The notes: generated by a model not told the origin, from the sequence alone. Numbered from the stretch's first letter, positions 1 to 7,202 are shown. The stretch: 16,225 nucleotides of DNA from JAPHSX01 sp050298555 (GCA_050298555.1 JBNKUL010000040.1:1-16225); one strand, 5' to 3'. Translations and numbers: made by a program.

Positions 1-16
1 TTACTGTGTATCGCAT
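1..16 (-). CDS. Possible first codons of a further minus-strand gene, cut by the window edge
   Basis: On the minus strand an ATG (16-14) follows directly on the TAA stop (19-17) of the phosphatase gene, giving TAAATG. It is followed by CGA TAC ACA GTA without a stop before the window ends. A purine-rich GGTGAG lies at 25-20, close to this ATG. This could be the start of a translationally coupled downstream gene (Met-Arg-Tyr-Thr-Val...). Only five codons are visible, so no product can be assigned and it may be chance. Confidence 0.25.
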
Positions 17-796
17 TTACTCACCACAAAAGGCAAACCAGCAACGGTAGTTATCCTCATCCGCCGCCGCCACCACGGAACGCGGTATCAACTCACTGGC
101 GAGCACCGCATCGCCCTGCAGTGTCGAGGCGTGGCCGCCGGCCTCCTTGAGAATCAACTGGCCGGCGGCATAGTCCCACAGTTTCTGCCCGCCGTGCAGG
201 TAGACATCGACGCGGCCGCTGGCGACGTAACACCAGTCGAGGGCACCTGAGCCGAGGTTGCGTTGCGAGCTGTAGGGGGGCTGTGAGACGACCCTGGCCG
301 CCAGCTCCGGGGTGAGGCGCTTGAGATCGACAAGGGCGATGCCCTGTTTGAGCGGGCGTGTTGCCTGCGGTGCGATCAGCGGCTCGCCGTTGAGCCACGC
401 CCCCTTGCCCCGTTGCGCGGAGAAGCTCTCATCGCGTAGCGGGTCGTAGATGATCGCCAACTCCACCTCCCCCTGTCGCATCAACGCGAGGGAGACACAG
501 AAATAGGGAATGCCGGCGGCATAGTTGCTGGTACCGTCCAGGGGGTCGAGCAGCCACAACCCATCCACACTATCCTCCAGCAGCTGTTGCTGCTGCTCAG
601 GGGTCATCTCCTCGCCCAGCAGGGGAATCTGGGGCCAATGCTGTTGCAGCAGATCGACCATGCGCTGCTGCATCGCCAGGTCCACCTCGGTGACGAGGCT
701 GCCGTCACTCTTCAGGCTGTGGCCCACACGGTGGAAGCGCGGCAGCAGCTCCTCTTTGGCCGCCTGGCGGATGATCTGTTCTAACTCTTTTCTCAT
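17..796 (-). CDS. Inositol monophosphatase family protein (SuhB/CysQ-like phosphatase)
   Basis: This 259-residue protein belongs to the Mg2+-dependent inositol-monophosphatase superfamily. The visible signatures are the metal ligand motif GEE at about 61-63, the WLLDPLDGTSN motif at 81-91 (metal-binding D84 and D87), and the C-terminal LWDYAAG motif (W207-D208) followed by KEAGG. Length matches bacterial SuhB/IMPase proteins. The substrate cannot be fixed from sequence: inositol-1-phosphate, 3'-phosphoadenosine 5'-phosphate (CysQ-like) and other sugar phosphates are all handled in this family. A poly-Gln/Glu stretch lies at about 67-74. The start is tightly limited: the upstream frame hits TGA at 823-821 inside a REP-like hairpin, and the next in-frame Met is residue 42. 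No Shine-Dalgarno is visible before the ATG, which is unusual here. A strong terminator and the REP pair separate it from the gene upstream, so it probably has its own promoter. Confidence 0.93.
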   Translation of the reverse strand: MRKELEQIIRQAAKEELLPRFHRVGHSLKSDGSLVTEVDLAMQQRMVDLLQQHWPQIPLLGEEMTPEQQQQLLEDSVDGLWLLDPLDGTSNYAAGIPYFCVSLALMRQGEVELAIIYDPLRDESFSAQRGKGAWLNGEPLIAPQATRPLKQGIALVDLKRLTPELAARVVSQPPYSSQRNLGSGALDWCYVASGRVDVYLHGGQKLWDYAAGQLILKEAGGHASTLQGDAVLASELIPRSVVAAADEDNYRCWFAFCGE

Positions 797-806
797 GAAT
801 AATATG

Positions 807-876
807 CGTAGGCTGGGCAGTCATGCCCAGCAATCGAATACAAACGCAGCTGCTGGGCATTGCTGCCCAGCCTACG
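807..876. repeat. Inverted pair of REP-like palindromes (BIME-like)
   Basis: Two short hairpins lie head to head. The first pairs GCTGGGCA (812-819) with TGCCCAGC (824-831) around a 4-nt loop. The second pairs GCTGGGCA (852-859) with TGCCCAGC (864-871) around a 4-nt loop. The pair is also one larger inverted repeat: CGTAGGCTGGGCAG (807-820) is the exact complement of 863-876, and ATGCCCAGCA (823-832) is complementary to 851-860. The layout matches repetitive extragenic palindromes, which are mobilised by RAYT transposases in many gammaproteobacteria. Only this copy is in the window and no RAYT gene is present. It sits 10 nt upstream of the phosphatase start codon. Confidence 0.75.
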
Positions 877-891
877 GTTATTGTCGACACA

Positions 892-924
892 AAAAAGGGG
901 AGTGCCGACGGCACTCCCCTTTTT
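892..924 (-). terminator. Strong hairpin terminator after the SCP2-like gene
   Basis: A perfect 15-bp stem (892-906 with 910-924) closes a GAC loop. The stem core is GGGGAGTGCC, with A and T runs on its outer ends, so it can work as an intrinsic terminator on either strand. It starts 22 bases after the stop of the SCP2-like gene (946) and insulates the phosphatase gene downstream. Confidence 0.9.
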
Positions 925-945
925 ACCACAATCGGGCTTGCGCTA

Positions 946-1341
946 TCAGGCGCGGCCCATTACCGAGAAGCTCTTGATGAAGGGACCCGCCATGCGCGGG
1001 TCCTTGATCATGGCGCCGTAGTCACCGACGTTAAACTTGAGCTTGCGGGTGGTGTAGGCCGCCCCCAGCCCCATCATACCGATACCCTTTTTGGCCCACT
1101 TGGCCCAGTTGTCGGCCGAGGCACGCAGGTCCCAGTTCAGGGCTTCGCCATTGTAGGCACCGGCACTGGTGGCCCTGCCGTTCTCAACCACGAGCACACC
1201 GAGTGGTGAGGCATCGCCATCAAAACCGTAGGCAATGGTTGAGTTAAATCCAATCTGCTCCAGCGCACCGGAGAGCTCAGGCTCCGCGTTCCACTGCTCG
1301 GCAAATGATTTCATCCAGTCATCAGAAAACATATCAGCCAT
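946..1341 (-). CDS. SCP2 sterol-transfer-family-like protein
   Basis: This 131-residue soluble protein has no signal peptide or membrane segment. The central stretch reads IAYGFDGDA...VVENGRATSAG, and it is followed by NWDLRASADNWAKWAKKG and then KLKFNVGDYGAMIK near the C-terminus. This resembles the SCP2 sterol-carrier fold, where a substrate-like strand region is followed by an 'a-dadaW' helix and a 'G-l.v.Gd...' segment. Family members bind lipids or acyl groups; what this one binds in a bacterium without an obvious sterol pathway is unknown. The start is well supported: AAAGGGGG lies just upstream of the ATG. It appears monocistronic, with a candidate sigma-70 promoter at 1405-1434 and a strong terminator at 892-924. 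The family call rests on motif recognition and is moderately sure. Confidence 0.7.
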   Translation of the reverse strand: MADMFSDDWMKSFAEQWNAEPELSGALEQIGFNSTIAYGFDGDASPLGVLVVENGRATSAGAYNGEALNWDLRASADNWAKWAKKGIGMMGLGAAYTTRKLKFNVGDYGAMIKDPRMAGPFIKSFSVMGRA

Positions 1342-1404
1342 GATATTTCCCCCTTTGTTGTTGGTAGGTTATTACATCATCAGTAAACCGTAATTATCCT
1401 ACTA

Positions 1405-1434
1405 AATATAGGGCTACTGGCGCCCGAATAGCAA
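1405..1434 (-). promoter_or_regulatory. Candidate sigma-70 promoter of the SCP2-like gene
   Basis: On the minus strand TTGCTA (1434-1429) and TATATT (1410-1405) are separated by 18 bases, matching the -35 and -10 consensus at 4/6 and 5/6. Transcription would start near 1398, leaving a leader of about 57 nt. Found by eye only. Confidence 0.45.
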
Positions 1435-1459
1435 GCCGCCAGGCAGGTTAAAGACGTAA

Positions 1460-1487
1460 AAAAAGCCGGATAACTATCCGGCTTTTT
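1460..1487 (-). terminator. Intrinsic terminator of purL
   Basis: The stem AAAAAGCCGGATA (1460-1472) pairs with TATCCGGCTTTTT (1475-1487), giving a GC core flanked by A and T runs. It lies 29 bases past the purL stop on the minus strand and marks purL as separately terminated from the SCP2-like gene. Confidence 0.88.
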
Positions 1488-1516
1488 CACTCAGCTTATT
1501 CCCTGCTGCAGGCTTA

Positions 1517-4500
1517 TCATCCGACAAACACCCGCGCATTGCGGAACATGCGCATCCACGGGCCGTCTTCGCCCCACTCATCCGGGTGCCAGCTGTGCTG
1601 CACGGCGCGGAACACCCGCTCCGGGTGCGGCATCATGATGCTGAAGCGGCCGTCGTTGGTGGTGAGACCAGTGACGCCCAGCGGTGAGCCGTTGGGGTTG
1701 GCCGGGTAGAGCTCGGTCGGGTCGCCGTAGTTGTCCACATAGCGCAGCGTCGCCAACTGCTTGCGCAACACCTCGCTCGCCTCATGCCCCTCACGGAATT
1801 CGGCACGCCCCTCACCATGGGCCACGGCGATCGGCATCTTCGAGCCCTCCATGCCGGCAAGGAAGATGGAGGGTGATTTCAGCACCTCGACCATGGAGAC
1901 GCGCGCCTCGAACTGCTCCGAGTTGTTGCGCACGAAGTGGGGCCAGGCGTCGGCGCCGGGGATCAGCTCGTGCAGGTTGGACATCATCTGGCAGCCGTTG
2001 CAGACGCCAAGGCCGAAGCTGTCACCACGCTGGAAGAAGGCCTCGAACTCGTCACGGGCGCGCGGGTTGAAGAGGATCGACTTGGCCCACCCCTCACCGG
2101 CTCCGAGCACATCGCCGTAGGAGAAGCCTCCACAGGCGACCAGGCCGTTGAACTCCTTCAGTGAGACACGTCCCGAGATCACATCGCTCATGTGCACGTC
2201 GACGGCGTTGAAACCGGCACGGTCGAAGGCGGCCGCCATCTCGATCTGGCCGTTGACCCCCTGCTCGCGCAGTACCGCCATGCGCGGACGCTCGCCCTTA
2301 CTGATGTAGGGCGCAGCCACGTCCTCGTCGATATCGAAGCTGAGATCTGCCTTCATGCCCGGGTCGTTACCGTCAAGGATACGGTCGTACTCCTCCTGGG
2401 CACACTCGGGATTGTCGCGCAGCGACTGCATCTTGTGGGTGGTGGCTGACCAGGCGCGCTGCAGGTCGATACGCGCCTCGTCCAGCAGGGTGCTCCCCTC
2501 GCGCTTGATGACGATACGGTCATTGTCACTCAACGCGCCGATAACAAAGCTGTGGTGGCCCAGTTCGTACTCGCGCAGCACCGAGAGCACCTCCTCGGTA
2601 TCGAGGTGGTGCACCTGGATCACCGCGCCCAGCTCCTCGCTGAACAGCGCGGCGGCCGCGTCCTCACCCAGCTCGCTCATGTCGATCTCAATGCCGGTGT
2701 GACCGGCGAAGGCCATCTCCGCCACGGTGGTGAAGAGGCCGCCGTCGGCACGGTCGTGGTAGGCCATGATCTTGTGCTCGGCGCTCAGCTCCTGGATAGC
2801 GGCATAGAAGTTCTTCAGCTGAGCCGCGTCGTCCACATCGGGGGCGTGGTGCCCCACCTCACCGTAGACCTGGGTGAGGCAGGAGCCGCCGAGGCGGTTC
2901 TGGCCCTTGCCGAGGTCGATAAGGATGAGGTCGCTGTCGCCCTTGTCGCTGCGCAGCTCGGGGGTGAGGGTCTTGCGCACGTCGGAGACCGGGCCGAAGG
3001 CGGAGATGATAAGCGACAGTGGCGCGGTGACCGACTTGTCTTCACCGTCGTTCCACACCGTCTTCATCGACATGGAGTCCTTGCCCACCGGGATGGAGAT
3101 CCCCAGCTGCGGGCAGAGCTCCATACCGACCGCCTTCACCGCCTCGTAGAGACCGGCATCCTCGCCGGGGTGGCCCGCCGGGGCCATCCAGTTGGCGGAG
3201 AGGACGATATCCTCAATATTGTCGACCTTGGCCGCGGCCAGGTTGGTGAGCGCCTCGCCCACCGCCATGCGGGCAGAAGCAGCGTGGTCCACCAGTGCCA
3301 CCGGGGTGCGCTCGCCCATCGCCATCGCCTCGCCGGTATAGCCCTCATAGGTGGAGGCGGTAACGGCGCAGTCGGCCACTGGCACCTGCCACGGGCCGAC
3401 CATCTGGTCACGGTTGACCAGGCCGGTAATGGTGCGATCGCCGATGGTAATGAGGAAGGTCTTGTCGGCGATGGTCGGCAGCTGCATCAGGCGGTAGGCG
3501 GCGTCCTTGATATCCACCTTGCTGCTATCGAACGCCTGCTTCTGGAACGGCTTGTGCTGCACGTCGCGCAGCATCTTCGGCGGCTTGCCCAGCAGCACCT
3601 CCATCGGCATGTCGATGGGGGTGTTATCGAAGTGGCCGTCGCCCAGCACCAGGTGCTGCTCGGAGGTCGCCTCGCCGATCACCGCGAAGGGGGCACGCTC
3701 ACGCTCGCAGATCTCGCGGAAGCGCTCCATATCCTCCGGCTTGATCGCCATCACGTAACGCTCCTGCGACTCGTTACACCAGATCTCCATCGGCGCCATG
3801 CCCGGCTCATCGTTGGGGATGGCGCGCAGCTCGAACTTGCCGCCGCGCCCGGCATCATTCACCAGCTCCGGCATGGCGTTGGAGAGGCCGCCGGCGCCGA
3901 CATCGTGAATCGACACAATCGGGTTGTCGTCACCCAACTGCCAGCAGCGGTCGATCACCTCCTGGCAACGGCGCTCCATCTCCGGGTTACCGCGCTGCAC
4001 CGAGGCGAAATCAAGGTTCTCGGCCGACTCACCCGAGGTCATGGAGGAGGCGGCGCCACCACCGAGGCCGATGAGCATCGCCGGGCCGCCCAGCACCACC
4101 AGTTGGGCGCCAGGGGGGATAATGTCTTTCTCTACATGATCGACGCGGATATTGCCCATACCACCGGCCAGCATGATCGGCTTGTGGTAGCCGCGCACCT
4201 CATCGCCATCGGGACCGGGCACCTTCTCCTCGTAGGTGCGGAAGTAACCGTTGATCGCCGGACGGCCGAACTCGTTGTTAAAGGCGGCGCCGCCGAGGGG
4301 GCCGTCGATCATGATGTCCAGCGCGGAAACGATGCGCCCCGGCTTGCCGTAGTCCACCTCCCAGGGCTGCTCGAAGCCGGGGATCTTGAGGTTGGAGACG
4401 GAGAAACCGGTGAGGCCCGCCTTCGGCTTGGAGCCGCGGCCGGTGGCACCCTCGTCGCGGATCTCGCCGCCGGAGCCGGTGGCGGCACCGGGGAAGGGGG

Positions 4501-5413
4501 AGATGGCGGTGGGGTGGTTGTGGGTCTCCACCTTCATCAGGATCGCCATCTCCTCGTTGTGGTAGCTGTACTGCGCCGAGCCCGGCTCAGGGAAGAAGCG
4601 CCCCGCCTGGGGACCGGAGATGACCGCCGAGTTGTCCTTGTAGACAGAGAGGGTCTTGCCCGGATTCTGCTGGTGGGTGTTGCGGATCATCGCAAACAGG
4701 GACTTCTCCTGCTCCTGGCCATCGATGATCCAGTCCGCATTGAAGATCTTGTGGCGGCAGTGCTCCGAGTTGGCCTGGGCAAACATCATCAGCTCGGTAT
4801 CGGAAGGGTTGCGCCCCAGGGCGGTGAAGTTCTCCACCAGGTAGTCGATCTCGTCGGGGGCCAGCGCCAGGCCCCACTCGGTGTTGGCGCGCTCCAGCTC
4901 CGCCTTACCGCCGCCCAGTACGTCGACGGTGCGCAGCTCGGCCGGCTCGTGGCTGGCGAACAGCCCCTCGGCATCCTCCACCGAGTCGAGCACCTGCTCG
5001 ATCATGCGGTCATGGATCAGCGCGCTAAGCTGGTCACGGGCCACCTCGGAAAGGGCTGCACCGTTCTTGCCGCTGGCGTAGTAGGCGACACCGCGCTCCA
5101 GCCGCCGGACCCCCTCCAGGCCGCAGTTGTGGGCGATGTCGGTCGCCTTGGAGGCCCAGGGGGAGATGGTGCCGATACGCGGGATGACCAGTAGCAGGGT
5201 CCCCTGCGGCTCTTCGGTTTTCGCGCTCGGGCCGTAGCTGAGGATCTGCGCCAGCACCGCCTGCTCGTCCGCGTTCAGCTCGCTCTCGCAGTCGGCGAAG
5301 TGGAGGTATTCGGCGTAGACGTGTTTAACCTCGGGGGCCGCATCGGCGACGCGCGCCATCAGCTTGTCGAGACGGAAGGGGGAGAGGGCGGGGCTACCAC
5401 GCAGTACCAGCAT
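1517..5413 (-). CDS. purL: Phosphoribosylformylglycinamidine synthase (FGAR amidotransferase), single-chain type
   Basis: PurL converts FGAR, glutamine and ATP to FGAM in the fourth step of de novo purine synthesis. From the ATG at 5413 the protein has 1298 residues, close to E. coli PurL (1295), and begins MLVLRGSPALSPFRLDKL like that enzyme. It is the large fused form: an N-terminal PurS-like region, a linker, two FGAM-synthetase halves (for example the ETHNHPTAISPFPGAATGSGG ATP-site region and the GKDSMSMKT motif), and a C-terminal glutaminase. The glutaminase triad is visible: Cys1138 in GVCNGCQ, with His1263 and Glu1265 in PHPERVF, equivalent to E. coli C1135/H1260/E1262. An in-frame extension to 5503 is rejected because it would start upstream of the likely promoter and ignore the Shine-Dalgarno at 5423-5426. 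The gene is monocistronic and intact. Confidence 0.98.
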   Translation of the reverse strand: MLVLRGSPALSPFRLDKLMARVADAAPEVKHVYAEYLHFADCESELNADEQAVLAQILSYGPSAKTEEPQGTLLLVIPRIGTISPWASKATDIAHNCGLEGVRRLERGVAYYASGKNGAALSEVARDQLSALIHDRMIEQVLDSVEDAEGLFASHEPAELRTVDVLGGGKAELERANTEWGLALAPDEIDYLVENFTALGRNPSDTELMMFAQANSEHCRHKIFNADWIIDGQEQEKSLFAMIRNTHQQNPGKTLSVYKDNSAVISGPQAGRFFPEPGSAQYSYHNEEMAILMKVETHNHPTAISPFPGAATGSGGEIRDEGATGRGSKPKAGLTGFSVSNLKIPGFEQPWEVDYGKPGRIVSALDIMIDGPLGGAAFNNEFGRPAINGYFRTYEEKVPGPDGDEVRGYHKPIMLAGGMGNIRVDHVEKDIIPPGAQLVVLGGPAMLIGLGGGAASSMTSGESAENLDFASVQRGNPEMERRCQEVIDRCWQLGDDNPIVSIHDVGAGGLSNAMPELVNDAGRGGKFELRAIPNDEPGMAPMEIWCNESQERYVMAIKPEDMERFREICERERAPFAVIGEATSEQHLVLGDGHFDNTPIDMPMEVLLGKPPKMLRDVQHKPFQKQAFDSSKVDIKDAAYRLMQLPTIADKTFLITIGDRTITGLVNRDQMVGPWQVPVADCAVTASTYEGYTGEAMAMGERTPVALVDHAASARMAVGEALTNLAAAKVDNIEDIVLSANWMAPAGHPGEDAGLYEAVKAVGMELCPQLGISIPVGKDSMSMKTVWNDGEDKSVTAPLSLIISAFGPVSDVRKTLTPELRSDKGDSDLILIDLGKGQNRLGGSCLTQVYGEVGHHAPDVDDAAQLKNFYAAIQELSAEHKIMAYHDRADGGLFTTVAEMAFAGHTGIEIDMSELGEDAAAALFSEELGAVIQVHHLDTEEVLSVLREYELGHHSFVIGALSDNDRIVIKREGSTLLDEARIDLQRAWSATTHKMQSLRDNPECAQEEYDRILDGNDPGMKADLSFDIDEDVAAPYISKGERPRMAVLREQGVNGQIEMAAAFDRAGFNAVDVHMSDVISGRVSLKEFNGLVACGGFSYGDVLGAGEGWAKSILFNPRARDEFEAFFQRGDSFGLGVCNGCQMMSNLHELIPGADAWPHFVRNNSEQFEARVSMVEVLKSPSIFLAGMEGSKMPIAVAHGEGRAEFREGHEASEVLRKQLATLRYVDNYGDPTELYPANPNGSPLGVTGLTTNDGRFSIMMPHPERVFRAVQHSWHPDEWGEDGPWMRMFRNARVFVG

Positions 5414-5422
5414 CGTCGGAGA

Positions 5423-5426
5423 CCTT
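5423..5426 (-). promoter_or_regulatory. Ribosome binding site that fixes the purL start
   Basis: AAGG (5426-5423, followed by T) sits 9 nt before the ATG at 5413. The upstream in-frame ATGs at 5503 and nearby have no such site and give residues not found in PurL proteins. Confidence 0.75.
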
Positions 5427-5452
5427 ATAAAGGGAAAAAATGGATGGGCAAT

Positions 5453-5481
5453 TTTATAGGAAGCGGGCCGCAACATAAACC
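5453..5481 (-). promoter_or_regulatory. Candidate purL promoter
   Basis: On the minus strand TATAAA (5458-5453), followed by A and T, makes a good -10. The -35 is weak: GTTTAT or GGTTTA near 5475-5481 at 16-17 nt spacing. The start point would be near 5446, about 33 nt upstream of the chosen ATG. The 139-bp gap to the divergent gene at 5553 must also hold that gene's promoter, for which I see no good match. Confidence 0.45.
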
Positions 5482-5552
5482 GCCTGATTCGAGGCATACC
5501 CATTCACGCCCATCCCGCGTAAACTGCCCGCCACAGCAGCCGGAGAGATTGA

Positions 5553-5909
5553 ATGACAAACGAACAGACAGCCACCCCCGAGCAGACCGCCTTCGCCGCG
5601 GCCCTGTCGATACACTACATCACCATGGGCCTCTATATCGTCGGCTTCCTGGGGATGGTCAGTACCCTGTTGCCCAAGCTTATCGAGGGGGGGGAAGAGC
5701 ACATCGTCGGCTACGCCATTCTCACCCTGCTGCCCGTGCTCCTGTTCGCGGTACAGCTGCTGGCGCTAAAGGGGCTGAAAAAGCGCCAGGCCTGGGGCTA
5801 TCAGGCCAGCCGCCTCCTCGGCTACCTGCTGCTGCTCGGCTTCCCCTTCGGCACCGTACTGGGGGGATTCCTGCTGCTGCAGCTGTCGAAATTCCGCCTC
5901 GACGGCTAG
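5553..5909 (+). CDS. Uncharacterised small inner-membrane protein with three predicted helices
   Basis: This 118-residue hydrophobic protein has likely membrane helices at about 23-42, 51-73 and 86-110, joined by short loops containing GGEEH and KGLKKRQ. The N-terminal 20 residues are polar and it lacks a cleavable signal. I do not recognise the family; it resembles the many small DUF-type membrane proteins. The start is supported by GGAGAG a few bases before the ATG. It is divergent from purL and lies 51 bases upstream of the RDD gene on the same strand. The two may be co-transcribed, although a TATAAT between them could give the second gene its own promoter. Confidence 0.75.
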   Translation: MTNEQTATPEQTAFAAALSIHYITMGLYIVGFLGMVSTLLPKLIEGGEEHIVGYAILTLLPVLLFAVQLLALKGLKKRQAWGYQASRLLGYLLLLGFPFGTVLGGFLLLQLSKFRLDG

Positions 5910-5924
5910 GCCCGACCTTTCGGT

Positions 5925-5930
5925 TATAAT
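5925..5930 (+). promoter_or_regulatory. Perfect TATAAT -10 element before the RDD gene
   Basis: TATAAT lies 30 bases before the ATG at 5961, in the short gap after the preceding gene. No good -35 is seen at 16-18 nt upstream, and there is no TGn extension. It is a possible weak or activator-dependent promoter, or chance. Confidence 0.35.
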
Positions 5931-5960
5931 GCCCTCCCCCAGCGATATCCGGATCCAGTC

Positions 5961-6410
5961 ATGAAGCAACCTATCACCGACCTCCCCCACTGCGGCCTGC
6001 TGCGCCGCCTCGCGGCCATTCTCTACGACACCCTGCTGCTGCTGGCGCTGCTGTTCATCGCCAGCGCCCTCTATATGGCGGCCACCGGCAGCGAGGAGGC
6101 CTCCACCGGGCAGGACGCGGTGCGTTCGATCTTCTTCATACTGCTCTCCTTCGCCTTTTTCGCCTTCTTCTGGCTGCACGGCGGCCAAACCCTGGGGATG
6201 CGTGCCTGGCGCATCCGCCTGCAGAGCTTCAACGGCGGCCCCATCACGCCGTGGCAGGCGATGCTACGTTTCCTCGTCGCCATCGCCTCCTGGCTGCTGT
6301 TCGGGCTCGGCTTTCTCTGGTCGCTGATCGACAAGGAGAAGCTCACCTGGCACGACCGCTATTCAATGAGTGTACTGGTGGTGATTCCGAAGGATCAGGC
6401 GCGCAAGTAG
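5961..6410 (+). CDS. RDD family membrane protein
   Basis: This 149-residue protein has three predicted membrane segments at about 20-41, 55-72 and 103-122. RDD hallmarks are visible: Arg-Leu-Ala-Ala-Ile-Leu-Tyr-Asp at about 16-23 in the first helix, GGQTLGMRAWRIRLQ at 74-88, and a closing DKEKLTWHDRYS at 124-135 (the second conserved Asp and the HD/R motif). RDD proteins are small inner-membrane proteins; some have been linked to ion transport, but the role here is unknown. The ribosome site before the ATG is weak. The stop codon (6408-6410) directly abuts the stop of the opposite-strand DUF3108 gene (6411-6413), so neither gene has a 3' spacer. Confidence 0.92.
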   Translation: MKQPITDLPHCGLLRRLAAILYDTLLLLALLFIASALYMAATGSEEASTGQDAVRSIFFILLSFAFFAFFWLHGGQTLGMRAWRIRLQSFNGGPITPWQAMLRFLVAIASWLLFGLGFLWSLIDKEKLTWHDRYSMSVLVVIPKDQARK

Positions 6411-7109
6411 CTACTGCCCGCCCGCCAGGGAGCGGTATTCCAGCAGCTGGGTGGTGACCGTGGTGTTCTCTTCGCTCTTCTCTATCTTCATCGGCAGGTA
6501 GTCATAGTGGCGGGCCGCCCAGATATGGGTGGTGCCGATCTGGACTTTCACGCAGGGAACCTTACCGAGTCCATCGATTTGCAGCGCCTCCTCCCCCTGC
6601 AGCTGGAACTCGAAGGGCTCCACCTCGCCGCCCTCGACCACCGGGTAGTTCATCGCCGTTTTCCCCCGCGACAGGTCGTGCCGCAGGGCGATTTGGTACA
6701 TCTGCCGATCCATGGTTCCCGGCACCACGGGTAACTGCGCCTCCTTTCCCTTACGCCGTATCTCCGCTACGCCGTTCTCCCAGTCAAAGTCGATGCGCTC
6801 AATGGTGGTACCGCTGCGCTCTTTGTGCCGGTACTCATAACTAAGGGGGACGGGGAGACCGTTTTCGTATCGCCATTCACTCTTCTCGGTCACGGTATCC
6901 GGCTTAAACCACGCCGTCACGCCGGTGGTATAGGCGCGGGTCTGCATGCCCTGCCTGCCGGGGCCGACAGGGGCCAGCCGCTGTACCAGCTCCCCTACCT
7001 TAAAACCGTTGTAACGCACCTCGTACTTCGCCCAATAGGGCGCGAAGCCGTCAGCCGCCAGCAGCGGTAACGAAAACAGACTCAGCAACAGGGTGAACAG
7101 GATACGCAT
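6411..7109 (-). CDS. DUF3108 domain secreted/periplasmic protein
   Basis: A 232-residue protein from the chosen ATG. A Sec signal peptide is clear: MRILF, then a Leu-rich core and LLAADG, with likely cleavage after LLA near residue 19. The mature part starts YWAKYEVRYNGFKVGELVQRL and contains ENGLPVPLSYEYRHKERS, VPGTMDRQMYQ and CVKVQIGTTHIWAARHYDYLP. These match the DUF3108 family of predicted beta-rich periplasmic proteins, whose biochemical role is not established. GGAGG (7121-7117) lies 7 nt before the ATG at 7109; an ATG at 7112 and a GTG at 7115 are too close to it. The gene is divergent from the LTA-synthase-like gene and may share its regulatory region. Confidence 0.88.
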   Translation of the reverse strand: MRILFTLLLSLFSLPLLAADGFAPYWAKYEVRYNGFKVGELVQRLAPVGPGRQGMQTRAYTTGVTAWFKPDTVTEKSEWRYENGLPVPLSYEYRHKERSGTTIERIDFDWENGVAEIRRKGKEAQLPVVPGTMDRQMYQIALRHDLSRGKTAMNYPVVEGGEVEPFEFQLQGEEALQIDGLGKVPCVKVQIGTTHIWAARHYDYLPMKIEKSEENTTVTTQLLEYRSLAGGQ

Positions 7110-7116
7110 CATCACA

Positions 7117-7121
7117 CCTCC
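7117..7121 (-). promoter_or_regulatory. Ribosome binding site deciding the DUF3108 start
   Basis: GGAGG is followed by TGTGATG and then ATG. Spacing is 7 nt to the ATG at 7109, 4 nt to the ATG at 7112 and 1 nt to the GTG at 7115. The 7-nt spacing favours 7109. Confidence 0.7.
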
Positions 7122-7132
7122 ATATGACTAGT

Positions 7133-7198
7133 GTACTCCGTGCATTGATACTCGCCATGTGGCGGAGTACCATCAGTCGCTACATTGAGTATCGCCAT
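7133..7198. repeat. Cluster of short direct and inverted repeats between divergent genes (possible operator)
   Basis: GTACTCCG (7133-7140) is the exact inverse of CGGAGTAC (7163-7170). TACTCGCCA (7149-7157) pairs with TGGCGGAGTA (7160-7169) as a hairpin with one bulged base. CATTGATACTCGCCAT (7143-7158) recurs imperfectly as CATTGAGTATCGCCAT (7183-7198), 40 bp later and up to 5 bases before the ATG at 7203. The related motif thus occurs four times in 66 bp. It could be a regulator binding array for the divergent DUF3108 and LTA-synthase-like genes, a leader hairpin, or a decayed repeat. Confidence 0.5.
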
Positions 7199-7202
7199 CA
7201 TC

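Noticed and set aside
1417..1442. A CTGGCG/CGCCAG inverted repeat near the SCP2-like promoter as an operator
   Set aside because: The arms are only 6 bp with a 14-bp gap, within chance expectation for GC-rich DNA.
2552..5194. An 880-codon open frame on the plus strand, antisense to purL
   Set aside because: It lies wholly inside purL, whose catalytic residues and length match the family. Its product is rich in His, Arg, Gly and Val with no recognisable domain, as expected from codon bias in a GC-rich gene.
5414..5503. A 30-residue N-terminal extension of PurL from the ATG at 5503
   Set aside because: The extension does not resemble PurL and would start upstream of the TATAAA element; the ATG at 5413 has AAGG at 9 nt and matches the family's N-terminus.
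5510..5535. A GCGTAAAC/GTTTACGC segment resembling half of a PurR operator near purL
   Set aside because: Only one half-site is recognisable, and the second half of the 16-bp palindrome is missing.
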